Source of the DNA: Firmicutes bacterium UBA1065 | Lineage (GTDB): Bacteria > Bacillota > Clostridia > Tissierellales > Sedimentibacteraceae | NCBI GenBank assembly: GCA_002316225.1 | Contig: DCDC01000133.1 | Coordinates: 1-14,290 of the forward strand | Direction: 5' to 3' | Length of the DNA stretch: 14,290 bases | Made by a program: the position numbers and the translations under genes | Part shown: piece after piece, positions 1 to 10,200 of the stretch | How positions within the stretch are numbered: the stretch's first letter is position 1 | Layout: every line of letters begins with the position of its first letter | Notes under the pieces: generated by a model | Database searches by the model: none | The model's input: the letters and a program-made list of their open reading frames with translations, nothing else | What the model was told of the DNA's origin: nothing

Positions 1-5
1 CTTTG

Positions 6-32
6 TTAGCACTCTCTTTGATTGAGTGCTAA
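6..32 (-). promoter_or_regulatory. CIRCE operator (HrcA binding site)
   Basis: A perfect inverted repeat is present: TTAGCACTC, a 9-nt spacer, then GAGTGCTAA. This is the full CIRCE consensus, the operator bound by the heat-shock repressor HrcA. It sits just downstream of a sigma-A-like -10 box on the minus strand, so it would cover the transcription start and the first part of the leader. The controlled gene lies beyond the left edge. Because hemW is just upstream on the same strand, the target is most likely hrcA followed by grpE, dnaK and dnaJ, the usual Firmicutes order; a groESL target is less likely here. Confidence 0.96.
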
Positions 33-43
33 CTCATATTATT

Positions 44-72
44 AAGATACTACTAATAACATCATTTGTCAA
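44..72 (-). promoter_or_regulatory. Sigma-A promoter of the CIRCE-controlled operon
   Basis: On the minus strand a perfect -35 box TTGACA (72 to 67) is followed by a 17-nt spacer and TATCTT (49 to 44), which matches 4 of 6 positions of the -10 consensus. The predicted start falls about 7 nt further on, just upstream of or inside the CIRCE dyad. That is the expected layout for a vegetative promoter repressed by HrcA. The transcript leaves the window at the left edge. Confidence 0.85.
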
Positions 73-83
73 TACTATAAATG

Positions 84-126
84 TAAAAAATCTACTGTTA
101 ACAGAATGGCTCTACTAACAGTAGAT
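84..126 (-). terminator. Intrinsic terminator after hemW
   Basis: An 11-bp perfect stem (90-100 paired with 116-126) encloses a 15-nt loop. Read on the minus strand it is followed directly by TTTTTTA. It lies about 125 nt after the hemW stop and just before the CIRCE promoter, so it would separate hemW transcription from the heat-shock operon. The stem is AT-rich (ATCTACTGTTA), so termination may be partial. Confidence 0.72.
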
Positions 127-165
127 ACCGTCCCCACTGGGTTTGGATGCTGCTCGGGCTGATGA

Positions 166-196
166 GATCCTTCGGGCTGAAGCCCTCAGAATGACA
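166..196 (+). repeat. Half-copy of dispersed palindromic repeat (left)
   Basis: This 31-nt segment runs from GATCCTTCGGG to CAGAATGACA. It is the reverse complement, with 3 mismatches, of the first arm of the palindromic element at 14044 near the right end. Its interior TTCGGGCTGAAGCCC can fold on itself. Sequences of the type GAGATCCTTCG...CTCAGGATGACA are familiar as dispersed intergenic repeats in many bacterial genomes, and their function is unknown. It lies in the 180-nt intergenic stretch between the hemW stop and the CIRCE promoter; otherwise I see only the terminator there and a possible plus-strand promoter at 200-228. Confidence 0.75.
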
Positions 197-252
197 AATT
201 TGTAATTTCATTTCAAATCCTTTATAATGATAAACTATGTTATTAATAGCAA

Positions 253-1383
253 TCACATAAACAAGGCGAATACGTAATTTGATATGTCCATCCCCCTGTG
301 GGTCAGACGGATGCCGGCATCATCCAAATATATCAAATTATCTTTTAGGAGTTTATCTATTTGTTCCTTATAGGTTTCCTTGAAATCCCTAGAATATTTA
401 TTTTTGAACTCCGCAAATTTCAGTCCCTCGGTAAGTCTTAGCCTAAGCATTATATATTCAAACATCAATTCATCTTCATTCAATACTTCTTGAATGTTTC
501 TTTGGAATTTTTTCTTCCCGCCGTTCAATATATATTCTTTTAAGCTCGAGGGGTTGCTGTATCTCACGTTTCCCATGAAGGAGTGGGCAGAAGGTCCTAT
601 GCCTAAGTATTCTTCCTGATTCCAGTACTTGAGGTTATGCCTGCACTCGTATCCCTTGAAAGCAAAGTTTGAAATTTCATACTGGATTAGGCCGTGGTTT
701 TCCATGATTTCTCTGCCGGCATAATACATTTCTCTTTCAAGGTCTTCTCCGGGCATACTTATTTCCTTGTCTTTTTCCATTGAATACATTGGAGTTCCTT
801 CCTCCAATTTAAGTGAATAGAAGGAAATATGCCTGATACCTTTCCCGATTAATTGATGCATCGTATCTTTGATATCCTCAAGAGTCTGCCCCGGTATATT
901 GAACATGACATCCCCATTAATATTGTCAAAACCCCACTTTTGGGCCGAATCTATCGCTCGTAAGGCTTCTTTGGAATTATGAACTCTTCCTATGGTTTTC
1001 AATATATTATCGTTCAATGATTGAATGCCTATGCTTAGCCTGTTTATGCCTGATTCCCTGTATGCATTCAATTTGCCTGTTAAAGTGTTTGGATTTGCCT
1101 CCATGCTTATTTCAGCATTTTCTGCAACTGTGAACGTATTTTTTAAAGCACCTATCAGGTTCTCGATATTTTGAGGCATAATAACAGAGGGGGTTCCTCC
1201 CCCTATATAAATCGTATCAACAAGATAAGCATCCTTAATATTCACATAGCCTTTTATCTCATTGATTGCCGACCGGACATATGAATTCTCGGATTCTTCG
1301 TCCCATTTCACCGAGTAAAAGTCGCAGTAGCCGCATTTTTTTACGCAAAAGGGAATATGTATGTAAATTCCTAATTTTTTCAT
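253..1383 (-). CDS. hemW: HemW, radical SAM heme chaperone (oxygen-independent coproporphyrinogen oxidase-like)
   Basis: A 376-residue cytoplasmic radical SAM protein of normal length. Residues 8-22 read IHIPFCVKKCGYCDF, so Cys13, Cys17 and Cys20 form the CxxxCxxC site for the 4Fe-4S cluster. The residue two after the last of these is Phe, not the fourth Cys typical of genuine coproporphyrinogen dehydrogenase HemN, which favours HemW. Other family marks are GGGTPS (61-66), the SAM-binding region around EANPNT (95-100), the HNLKYW motif (249-254), GIGPSAHS (261-268) and a HemN_C-like winged-helix tail. HemW binds heme and is thought to deliver it to acceptor proteins; it is not expected to decarboxylate coproporphyrinogen. 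The ATG is preceded by AAGGGG at 5-nt spacing. There is no promoter or terminator in the 41 nt after the regulator gene, so co-transcription with it is likely. hrcA is expected just downstream, the usual Firmicutes arrangement. Confidence 0.95.
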   Translation of the reverse strand: MKKLGIYIHIPFCVKKCGYCDFYSVKWDEESENSYVRSAINEIKGYVNIKDAYLVDTIYIGGGTPSVIMPQNIENLIGALKNTFTVAENAEISMEANPNTLTGKLNAYRESGINRLSIGIQSLNDNILKTIGRVHNSKEALRAIDSAQKWGFDNINGDVMFNIPGQTLEDIKDTMHQLIGKGIRHISFYSLKLEEGTPMYSMEKDKEISMPGEDLEREMYYAGREIMENHGLIQYEISNFAFKGYECRHNLKYWNQEEYLGIGPSAHSFMGNVRYSNPSSLKEYILNGGKKKFQRNIQEVLNEDELMFEYIMLRLRLTEGLKFAEFKNKYSRDFKETYKEQIDKLLKDNLIYLDDAGIRLTHRGMDISNYVFALFM

Positions 1384-1424
1384 GGTTGCCCCTTAAATAC
1401 ATATTTTAATTACAAGAAAGCTGC

Positions 1425-3944
1425 CTATTCATCAACCTTTAAAATGCTTTCCAGCGCAAGCCGCTTATTTTTCCCGTCTCCTGATATGCCTAATTTATCA
1501 TAAACCCTGGATAAATGGTTGCGGACGGTTCCTTGAGCAAGTTTAAGTTCAATTGCAATTTCAGTATTGGTTTTACGTTGTGCCGCCAATCTGGCAATTT
1601 TCAGCTCCCTGTTTGTCAGTCCGTAATCCTTGTCTTCTCCGAAGTAGTCTTTTCCTATGTTCTGTCTTGCTTCCCGGAATTTTACCGCTAAAACCATAAT
1701 TTTTGTTATTTCAGCACTATAAACTCCCTTATTCTTAAGTTCTTCCAAAAGTTCAGAAATATACTCCTCACTTTCGGCAAAAGGCGTAATAATCCTGTCA
1801 GGAAGGGCCAAATCCAAGGCAGTCTTAAGTTCCGTCAAGGCTTCCATCCTTCTGTCCAGCTTGAGAAAGGCTGCGGAAAGCTGTATGTGAAGCCGGATTT
1901 CACAGAGTATGCTTGGATATATGCTGTAAAGCTTTAAACAATCTTCCTTCCTTGCAATAACTTCCGTCCATTCACCCTTTGCAAGAAGCAGGTGATTGTA
2001 AAATGTATTAAGCATAGGTGTAGCAGGAAACATGACAAGGGCTTCCGTTAACTTGCCCTCCGCCATCCATACCGGGGCCTTGTCAGGGTATCCCAATAAG
2101 GCATAAATAAATCCCAAACACATATCTAAGGTGTTTAAAAGAGTATACTGCCTTTCCTTATAAAGTAGGTCTCTCAATTCATCCCCTAATTTTTTTATTT
2201 TATCATAATCACCATCAAGCAAAGCCATGCGCATGGATAAAAACCCGCAGCATACCATGATGCTGTACTGGTTTTTTTGTTTTGCCGCCGAAAGAGCCAT
2301 GCGATTTGATATATCCGCATCGGTTATCTGCCCCCGTTCATAATGTAAGTCTGCGGCAAAACTGTGCTCCGAACCGGCTCCATGTCCGTCGAAAATTTTA
2401 TAATAATATGGCATGCATCCTTTCATTTCCGCATTTTCACTGTCTGCATAACCGACTCTTCGGTGGTACATCATGAGAACAGAGGGAGCCGAGAATGTCC
2501 ATGCTTCTGTTTTATCGACACTTATGGTAGTACGGTTAAGCAGGGCGCAGGCTCTCTTGTGGTGGGCGCACATGGCGGATAGGTCGTTATAGCATAAAAA
2601 GCTTTCGGCCACCTCTGCATCCCCCAATAAATTATTGCGTTCCTGCAAGGTCAATTTAGGATTTTGGTCCAGGGCTTTCAGAAGCAGTTTTTTCAACCGT
2701 TTGATTTCAGCTATATTATTGTATGAAAACATCTTAACCATGCAGACTATGATGGCAACAGGATTTGTCAAGAGGATTTCTTCCGGGCAGTCCCTCATCC
2801 AGCCGAAAAAATCTTTGCTATGCTCTGCATTGAGGCTTTCTCCCTTATCCCTCTCAAGTACCTTCAGCAAGCCCTTCCAGTCTGTTCCGCAGGCATAGGC
2901 ATAATAGGCGGGAAGGTATTCTTCCTGTTTAAAATACCAAGCACCCAGGCGGGAATAGGAATCTTTTTTATACTTGTCCGGTTTTTGAGCAAATTTCCTT
3001 CTTACGCACAGGCTGAGCATATAATGGTAACGGTAAACCCCGTTGTCTTCCTTTGTGATAAATGCATTGTTTTTGGTCAGAGAATCCAGAAGTTCCCTCC
3101 AATCGCTCTGCCCCCACAAATAAGCGGCTTGCTCAGGTGTAAACTCATCAGCCATTCCGATGAGGATGAGAAATTTTCTATGGCGCAGGGGAAGTGGTTT
3201 CAATAAAACCTCATCGATGAGGGTAAGGATATCCGAGGACTTGGAAAGCCAGGTGCCATTTTGAACATATGATTTAAAATTCAAATAAATCATGGAAATC
3301 CATCCCTCGGTCAGCAAGGAAAGTTCATCAAGCTCATCTTTCGATATCTCAAGACCGCAGTGTTTAGCATAGGATGAAATTTCATTTCTGCTCAGGCGCA
3401 AATCCTCTGTCCTGATTTCAAAGAGGAGGCTGCCCAGGCGCATCTTTTCCTCGTCAGTAAAAATTTGGTTGCGTGATATGAGGATTATATGGGCATATTC
3501 GGGCATGCTTCCCGAAAACATCATCAGCAAGGAAGTCAGGGATTCTTGCCTCAATAGGTGCAAATCATCCAAAATATAATAAATATGACCTTTTATACCG
3601 GATAATGCGTCTCTTATAAGCTCTGAGAAGAGTGCCATCGAGGTGGCATCCTTGGGAAATCCCAATTCCTTCAATTTTTCGGCAAGATCCGGCTCTTCCT
3701 TGAAAGCTCTGCAAAATCCTGTCCAAAAATCACCAAGACTGTCTGACACAATCATTTGACGAATAATGACTGAGTCCTCATATTTTTTTGTCATCTGTTT
3801 TGCCCACCAGTTCAATGCCGTGGTCTTTCCGAACCCCATGGGGGCAATGACGGTGGTAATGGGATATTTTTTGATTTCTACAAGCTGCTGCTTCAATCTG
3901 TCGGAAATAAAAACATGATTTAATCGAGGTGGCTGATAAGACAT
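1425..3944 (-). CDS. LuxR-family LAL/MalT-type ATP-dependent transcriptional regulator
   Basis: An 839-residue STAND-type regulator. A P-loop NTPase comes first: Walker A APMGFGKTT (about 34-42) and Walker B YILDD with Asp126 and Asp127. A helix-rich, TPR/MalT-like sensor region fills the middle (about 330-760). The last 66 residues are a LuxR-type DNA-binding domain, with LTNRELKIARLAA, then TNTEIA and GTVRNHLSRVYDKLGI. Proteins of this layout switch on ATP and an inducer and usually activate transcription; the inducer cannot be read from sequence. I chose the ATG at 3944 because AAGGAAGG lies about 7 nt upstream; the longer reading from a GTG at 3977 (850 residues) has no ribosome binding site. 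It has its own promoter and lies between the giant surface protein gene and hemW on the same strand. Control of the surface protein gene is a reasonable inference from position only. Confidence 0.93.
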   Translation of the reverse strand: MSYQPPRLNHVFISDRLKQQLVEIKKYPITTVIAPMGFGKTTALNWWAKQMTKKYEDSVIIRQMIVSDSLGDFWTGFCRAFKEEPDLAEKLKELGFPKDATSMALFSELIRDALSGIKGHIYYILDDLHLLRQESLTSLLMMFSGSMPEYAHIILISRNQIFTDEEKMRLGSLLFEIRTEDLRLSRNEISSYAKHCGLEISKDELDELSLLTEGWISMIYLNFKSYVQNGTWLSKSSDILTLIDEVLLKPLPLRHRKFLILIGMADEFTPEQAAYLWGQSDWRELLDSLTKNNAFITKEDNGVYRYHYMLSLCVRRKFAQKPDKYKKDSYSRLGAWYFKQEEYLPAYYAYACGTDWKGLLKVLERDKGESLNAEHSKDFFGWMRDCPEEILLTNPVAIIVCMVKMFSYNNIAEIKRLKKLLLKALDQNPKLTLQERNNLLGDAEVAESFLCYNDLSAMCAHHKRACALLNRTTISVDKTEAWTFSAPSVLMMYHRRVGYADSENAEMKGCMPYYYKIFDGHGAGSEHSFAADLHYERGQITDADISNRMALSAAKQKNQYSIMVCCGFLSMRMALLDGDYDKIKKLGDELRDLLYKERQYTLLNTLDMCLGFIYALLGYPDKAPVWMAEGKLTEALVMFPATPMLNTFYNHLLLAKGEWTEVIARKEDCLKLYSIYPSILCEIRLHIQLSAAFLKLDRRMEALTELKTALDLALPDRIITPFAESEEYISELLEELKNKGVYSAEITKIMVLAVKFREARQNIGKDYFGEDKDYGLTNRELKIARLAAQRKTNTEIAIELKLAQGTVRNHLSRVYDKLGISGDGKNKRLALESILKVDE

Positions 3945-4076
3945 ATATTTCCTTCCTTTCGTCGTCGTGAACAACACTTGTCTTTGAAAAACGTATTCTT
4001 AATTATATTAGCGAGTAATTTCCTCTTTATTAAATCATATGGAACAATAACCCGTGTAAATATGAAATTTATGTTA

Positions 4077-4106
4077 ATTATTGCACATTTTTTTTGCTCT
4101 TGTCAA
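4077..4106 (-). promoter_or_regulatory. Promoter of the LAL regulator gene
   Basis: On the minus strand there is a perfect TTGACA (4106 to 4101), an 18-nt spacer with an A8 tract, and AATAAT (4082 to 4077), preceded by TGC as an extended -10. It would give a leader of about 125 nt. A second candidate -10, a perfect TATAAT at 4007 to 4002, has no good -35 box. Apart from these boxes and the ribosome binding site I see no clear structure in the leader 3945-4076. Confidence 0.65.
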
Positions 4107-4123
4107 GAAAGAATACTTTTTAA

Positions 4124-4167
4124 CATTTAAAAAAGCACCTTAGTATCTTAAATTGATACCAAGGTGC
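4124..4167 (-). terminator. Intrinsic terminator of the giant surface protein gene
   Basis: Arms 4135-4147 and 4155-4167 (GCACCTT..GTATC and GATAC..AAGGTGC) form a 13-bp stem with a 7-nt loop. The only non-complementary pair in DNA (4142/4160) becomes a G-U pair in the minus-strand RNA, which supports function on that strand. The stem is followed by TTTTTTAAA on the minus strand. It lies about 72 nt after the surface-protein stop codon. Confidence 0.88.
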
Positions 4168-4193
4168 CCGGAGGGATGATTTATATGCTATCC

Positions 4194-4222
4194 CCGGCAA
4201 TGACACTTATGTTCATTACCGG
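4194..4222 (-). other. Second hairpin in the 3' UTR of the surface protein gene
   Basis: Arms 4194-4203 (CCGGCAATGA) and 4213-4222 (TCATTACCGG) pair over 10 bp with a 9-nt loop. The one imperfect position (4198/4218) is a G-U pair in the minus-strand RNA. No U-tract follows, so it is unlikely to be a terminator itself. It starts only 16 nt after the stop codon and may protect the 3' end of the long mRNA; that role is inference. Confidence 0.5.
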
Positions 4223-4238
4223 CATTGATAAACCATTC

Positions 4239-7200
4239 TTATTGTGCAGCAGTAACCTGTTCGATGAATCTTTGAAGTATTGCAGCTACTTCGCATCTTT
4301 GAACCGGACCTTGAGGATCCAGGGTGCCGTCTGTCCTGCCTCCAACTATACCTGAACCTACTGCCCATCTGAAAGCTTCAAGAGCCCAGGCCGAAACATC
4401 ATCGCTGTCTCCAAACCCGTCAATATTGGAAGTCTTTCTTGTATCCAGACCGGTATACACTGCAAATCTGTACATTACAGCTACTATCTGCTCTCTGGTA
4501 ATAGGTTCATCGGGCTTGAATTGTCTGTTTTCGTAACCGCTGATTATATTATTCTCACTTGCCCACTTAACTGCTGCTGCATAATATTGGTCAGGTGATA
4601 CATCACTGAATGAACTTCCCTCGGATGCAGGCAGGCTTATGTCCTTCATATATTCATACAGCCTTCCCAGTACGGTTACAAACATTCCTCTTGTCATTGA
4701 TGTATATGGTGAGAAGGTATCTTCTGCAGTTCCCTTGAACAAACCTAAAGATACTACAAATTTCACGGCCCCGGCAAACCAGTCATCATCATTTACATCA
4801 GAAAATACTGGTGTTTCAACCGGCTTTTGAGCAAACACCGCTTCTATGCTTGAATCCTTTTGCACATCCTTTAAGGTGTAGCTTGCCACCGGTCCAAGGC
4901 TGGTGCCGTTTACCAAAACATCGCTTATTACAAATCCTTCATCCGCCACTATGGTAAATGATTGGCTTCCTCCTGCTTCAACCGATGCGGTTTTAGGTGT
5001 TATACTTCCTCCAAATCCTGCCTTTGCGTTAATCGTATATAATACCGGTGCCGGCACAAAGGCTCCGCCGCCGCCTCCGGTACTCCTTTCAAATTCAAAT
5101 CTGGCAGATATGGTGATATCATTAGCAGGTACAATCAATTTTATTGTGCTTCCGCTCTTATTGCTTGCATAATCACCCCAAGCTGCTAGTCTATATCCGG
5201 CGTTGGGAACCGCTGTTACCGTTAATTCCACACCCACGGGAACACTGTCACCGCTGTTCACGGTTATTGTCATCTCTTGGTCAGAATCATCTATGTATGA
5301 ATAAGTTACTGTGATTTGACCTTTTTCTGCAGCTTTAATTGTAATTTCGGGTTGATTTTGCTGTATGCCGGCCTCGAAATAAACTTCTGCCTTAATGTTT
5401 GTTTCGGGCACTCTAGTTATTGTGTCATTTGTGTTGTTGAATTCAACACCGTTTATTACCCACTTCTTAACCTTGTATCCCTCGTCAGGTACTGCAGTGA
5501 ATTGAACGGTCTTTCCCTTTGTCACGTTCACTGTTGTATTAACTGCGTTTACTGTTTCCAAATCGCTGCCGTATCCGGCTTTAACCCTTATTGTACCCCT
5601 GGCCGGCTCTTCATTTTCAGACCTTGCATATGCTTCTACGGTTATCAGCTCTGCAACCCCGAATCTTACTGTAGCAACTCCATTAGCTGTCACATCATCT
5701 ATGGTTGCCCTAGTGCCGTCAATAAGGGCGGCAATTCCGGCAACTGACCATGTGGCATTGTTGTATTCGTCCTTGGGAACTGCCTCAAGCACAATTTTAT
5801 CGTGATTTTTCACAGTTATGGTATTGTTTATCAGGGTGCTTTCAATACCGTTAACATATGCTTTAACCGTCCCTTCTCCTGTTCCGGTCTTTACAATAGT
5901 TACAATGAATTCGGGTATGGGCTCGAAAACAACCATAACCTGAGTATCACTACTTATGTTATCCAAGGTAAATGTTGTTTTTTCATTTGTACCTGCAACA
6001 TCTGCGCCGTTTAACTGCCAATTCTTTACTTGGTAGCCGCTGGTTGGGCTTGCGCTAAATGTAATACTTGAACCCTTTAACAGGCTTGAACCGCTGGATA
6101 CCGGCTTAGAATCAGAAGCCGCAGCTATGGTGCCGTTGCCTGAAGCACTGAAGTCTATTACAAAATGTGAGCGTTCAAATTCTACGCTGATTTCATGAAT
6201 TAGCCTGCTAACTCTCAAAGTATAGGACGATGAGTCACCCACACTCTTTCCGTCGACAATCCATTCCTTAACTTTATAATTATTATTCGGAACAGCTGTC
6301 AATACTACCACATCATCTCCATCTGCGGAATCCCCGCTTGCAAAATCGGCTCCGTTATTGGTTGCCGTCAAGGTTCCGTTTCCGCCTATGACACTGAAAT
6401 TAACCTGGCAATTTGCAAAGGGAACAAAGTTTGCCGTTACATTTGTATTATTTGTTATGGTAATCGTCAAAGGATTGGATGTTGATGAGCTTATAGCATT
6501 TCCGGTAATAGTAAAGCTTTCAAACCTGTATCCCGGATTTGCTTCTGCTGTAAAAGTAACATTAGCATCCCCTCTGACCGATTTTCCGTTTTCAACTTGT
6601 TCGCTTGTTACACTACCATTTATGCCGCTGTATCTTACCACAAAGGGTGCCCGGGCAAATCGAACCTTGACATCCGCTCCGTGTATGCCATCAGCCTCGT
6701 ATTGGAAAGATTCATAATTACCACTCTTGACCACAACACCGTCAACCAGCCAGGCTTCAACTTCATAGCCTGAATTTGCTTTAGCCTCAAATGTAATAAG
6801 TGTCGGTGATGATACTGTATTTCCGCTTATGAATTCATTGCCTGTGCTTTCATTTGTTGCCGATGTGATTCTACCGTTGCCGCCGTCAACACCAAAGAAG
6901 ATTCTTTCTCCTATTTGTTCAAACTGGATTACAATTTCAATGTCTTCATCATCACATACATCCATGATGAAGGTATTGATTGAATCTGAGGGTACCGGGA
7001 AGTCAAGGGGCGATGTATACACGGTTCCGTTTACCGTCCATTTCAATACTCTGAAGTCTTCATCAGGCTCAGCATCGATTGTAAGTCTGGTTGCAGGCCA
7101 TGAAACGTATTGGTCCCTATATCCCCTGTTTACATTGGTAATTGCTCCTCCTGTTGTATTTGAAACAACTTCTTCCGGATATCCGCTTATCCCGTCTCTG

Positions 7201-10200
7201 TCGATTACTGCAGAGAAGGTTCCGTTGTATCCACCTTCTGCCTCATCGTTGACATCATACACCTCAATCGTTATATCAACAGTACTTATGTCTTCGAATT
7301 CACCGGATATTGTAACATCAGCATCCGGCATTATGAATGAAAATTCTCCTTCTTCTTCATCAACCCTTATCGGATTATCCAAGTCATCATATACATCCCA
7401 TCCCACAAAGGTCCTGTCAAGGTCTGCCAATGGCTCGATAATAACTTTTTCTCCTTCGTTTGCCTGCAGCGAGTAAGTGGTTTCGGTTGTGCTTAAGAAT
7501 TCTCCTCCATAGACATGGTCAATACTTATTGAATAAATTTTCTTAGCTTCTGCAGAAACTGTAATATCACTTTCAACACTGTAGACAATTATGGTCCATG
7601 TGCCGTATTCATCATCGGGATTTCCCGGATTCTTGATTATTGTGTAATCTTCTTCAGAAATATCAACACCTGCATCTACAATCCTGTAGCCTTCGTCCGG
7701 AGTTATCGTAAATACTGCCTTGGCACCTTTTCTCACCCTGCCTTCCGAAGCGTCATCGGGAATGAATTCACCATCAATGTCAACATTTGTCTCATCATAT
7801 TCCACTGTATGTTCAGCATAGTCGGTGAAATATACCTTAATATCGACGGTTGGCCGGTCTGAAGTGAGATTTTCTATAGTCAGAGCTTTGCCTACAAAAT
7901 CATATCCGTCATCATTTCTAACAACCTGACCGTTAAAGGTCCAGTAATCAACCATATAGTCAGTATCAGGTTCTGCCGAGATGACTATTTTTGAGTTTCC
8001 TCCAATATCCTTGTCCCCGCTTGCAAAGGGGATTCCTTCGCTGGTGGCGGATACTATGCTTCCTCCGTCTAGGGCCTGGTAATTAACCGTATAGCTTATT
8101 TGGGAAATGACATCTACTGTTACTGTCATGTTCTTTGCAATATTGACTAAGTCATAGGTATTGCTGTTCGTTATATATGGGGTACCGTCAATTATCCATT
8201 TTTCCACCATAAAACCTGCATTAGGGGTAACATTCAGCGTAACCTTGTCCCCATTGCTTACTTCAATGGTGTCTCCCGGATCCACAACATCCCGTTCTAC
8301 TTCATTGCCCATTGGGTCATAAAGCACATATTCAATGCTGGCCCTGCTTCCATAGTTTACCTGGATGGTGTAATCCGTATTCTTTGTAAAATATGCTGTT
8401 ACAGTCACATCCGATCCAAGCTCGCTTATAGTCAATGTATTAGCGCTTTCAGTGTACTTGTCCGTACCTTCAACCTGGAAGCTGACGAATGCATAGCCGT
8501 GGGCGGGAACAGCAGTGAATACTAGTCTTGAACCTCCCGGAACATTTTCAATCTCATCCTCAGTCACCGGTTGGTCATTTCCGATTTGTACCCTTATTGA
8601 ACCATGCTGGGCTGCAGTATTAATTGTGTAGCTTTGCTGCCTTGTTTCCACTGAAACCGAAGTATTTTCCAAAATAACAAATGTATATCCTGAATCGGGA
8701 ACATCTTCTTTCGGTTCTCCGTTCACCATCCATACGCTGTCGTCTGCAACCGTATAGCCTGTCCTTACTCTTACGGTTACATTCGTACCGCCTAATATTT
8801 TTGATCCGTTGTATACAATCCTTTCCACATCTTTTCCTTCAAAGTCATCAAAGTAGGTGTATACTGCTTCCAGATTGTCTGACAAGGTTATGGTGTAGCT
8901 GTCTCTTTCAAATACTGCCCTGACGATGGTGTATAAATTGCCCATAGTGAAGTTGAAAGTATTTGACCCGTCGGGATTGGCAATGCCCGCCTTGATAGTT
9001 GTAATTCCACCTTGTTCTATCCTCCACTCTTTGAAGGTGTAGCCATCTTCAGCAAGCGCCGTAAAATCAATTCGTGCTCCGTTTGATACTATGGCGCCGT
9101 TTGTAAAAGCAGGATCGTCCCAGGTTATTGTTCCTTCTCCTATTTTAGCGGTCTCCAGCCTTGTTTCTGATTTCTTAAACCTTACCGAAACTGTAATATC
9201 TTCGCTCTTAAGCGTATAAGTGAGACGAGTTTTCGAAGTATTCAGCTGTGAAGGTTCAATCATAATTTCCCGGCCTGTTTCCGCAACCACGATGCTCCAT
9301 GAATCCACATCATATCCCGTATATGGGGTTGCAAAGAACATGAGCTCTGTACTTGCGCTGAATTCTCCTCCCTTGCCATCCGGGGAATTTGAAAGGGCTA
9401 TGGTTCCAACATCTCTTCCCTGGTATTTTTCAGCAATTATATCAACATCGTATTTCTCGGCTACAATAATGTATGTGCCCGCTATGAAAGCAACATTGTA
9501 ATTGTTGTAAATAACAGGGTCCGTTTCTTCGCTGGCCTTGCCTATAATAGTGTAACTTCCCGGATTCGTATTATTGTCAAAGGGTATTACCAGATTACCT
9601 GCTGTATTTCTTACTTCAATTTCTAATTTTAAATCCTCTAACTTTTCATCAAATGCCATTGTAGATGAGAGGAGTTCTAGTTTTGGAAGATTTGATGGTG
9701 AAACATATCCCTTGCCGACATCATCCCTGTCTATAGCCTTTACGCTTATATCTCTCTTGGATACGGTAAATTCTTTTTGAACCAGGAAATTGTCATCATA
9801 TTCCACCTTCAAGGTGTAGCTTCCTACATTGGGAGTTCTAAAGGTTCCCCCGTTCAATTCAAGTTCCTCTTTTTCATCGTCCAGGTAATATTTTATGTCT
9901 GATGACAATGTTGTGGTTATAATATTTCCGCCGATATTTTCATATTTTTTAACTATAGGAGTGATTAAATCTCCATAAGTAAATGATACAGACTGAACTG
10001 CGCCCTTATTAAGCAAGAGCTGATAACCGCTGTCCCCTATGAGGGCATCGATGCTCTCTTGGGTCGACAGAGATTTGAATACCCTGCTCCCGCTGTAAAT
10101 TGCACTTATTTCATAAACGCCATCCGGTAGATTTTCAACATCCACAGTTGCTTTTGAAGTGAATTTGTCCTTCAAATCGCCGTCAGAAACAGGCGTTGCG

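Noticed and set aside
253..1383. Genuine coproporphyrinogen III dehydrogenase (HemN)
   Set aside because: The cluster motif has Phe where HemN carries a fourth Cys, and the HNLKYW motif and length fit HemW.
2820..3206. Plus-strand 128-codon reading frame
   Set aside because: Antisense to the well-supported LAL regulator; no ribosome binding site and no recognisable domain.
3945..3977. Eleven-residue N-terminal extension of the LAL regulator from a GTG
   Set aside because: No Shine-Dalgarno precedes the GTG, whereas the ATG at 3944 has AAGGAAGG at good spacing and begins at the usual start of the family.
5316..5747. Plus-strand 143-codon reading frame rich in Cys
   Set aside because: Antisense shadow of the giant gene; Cys and Tyr richness comes from complementing its codons, and no start signal is visible.
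6829..7476. Plus-strand 215-codon reading frame
   Set aside because: It lies wholly antisense to the repeat array of the giant gene, is very rich in Ser, Pro and Thr as expected from the complement, and resembles no family.
4830..9440. Recent tandem duplication in the repeat region of the giant gene
   Set aside because: Units share a protein pattern only; I found no long identical DNA stretches between units, so the array is old and diverged.
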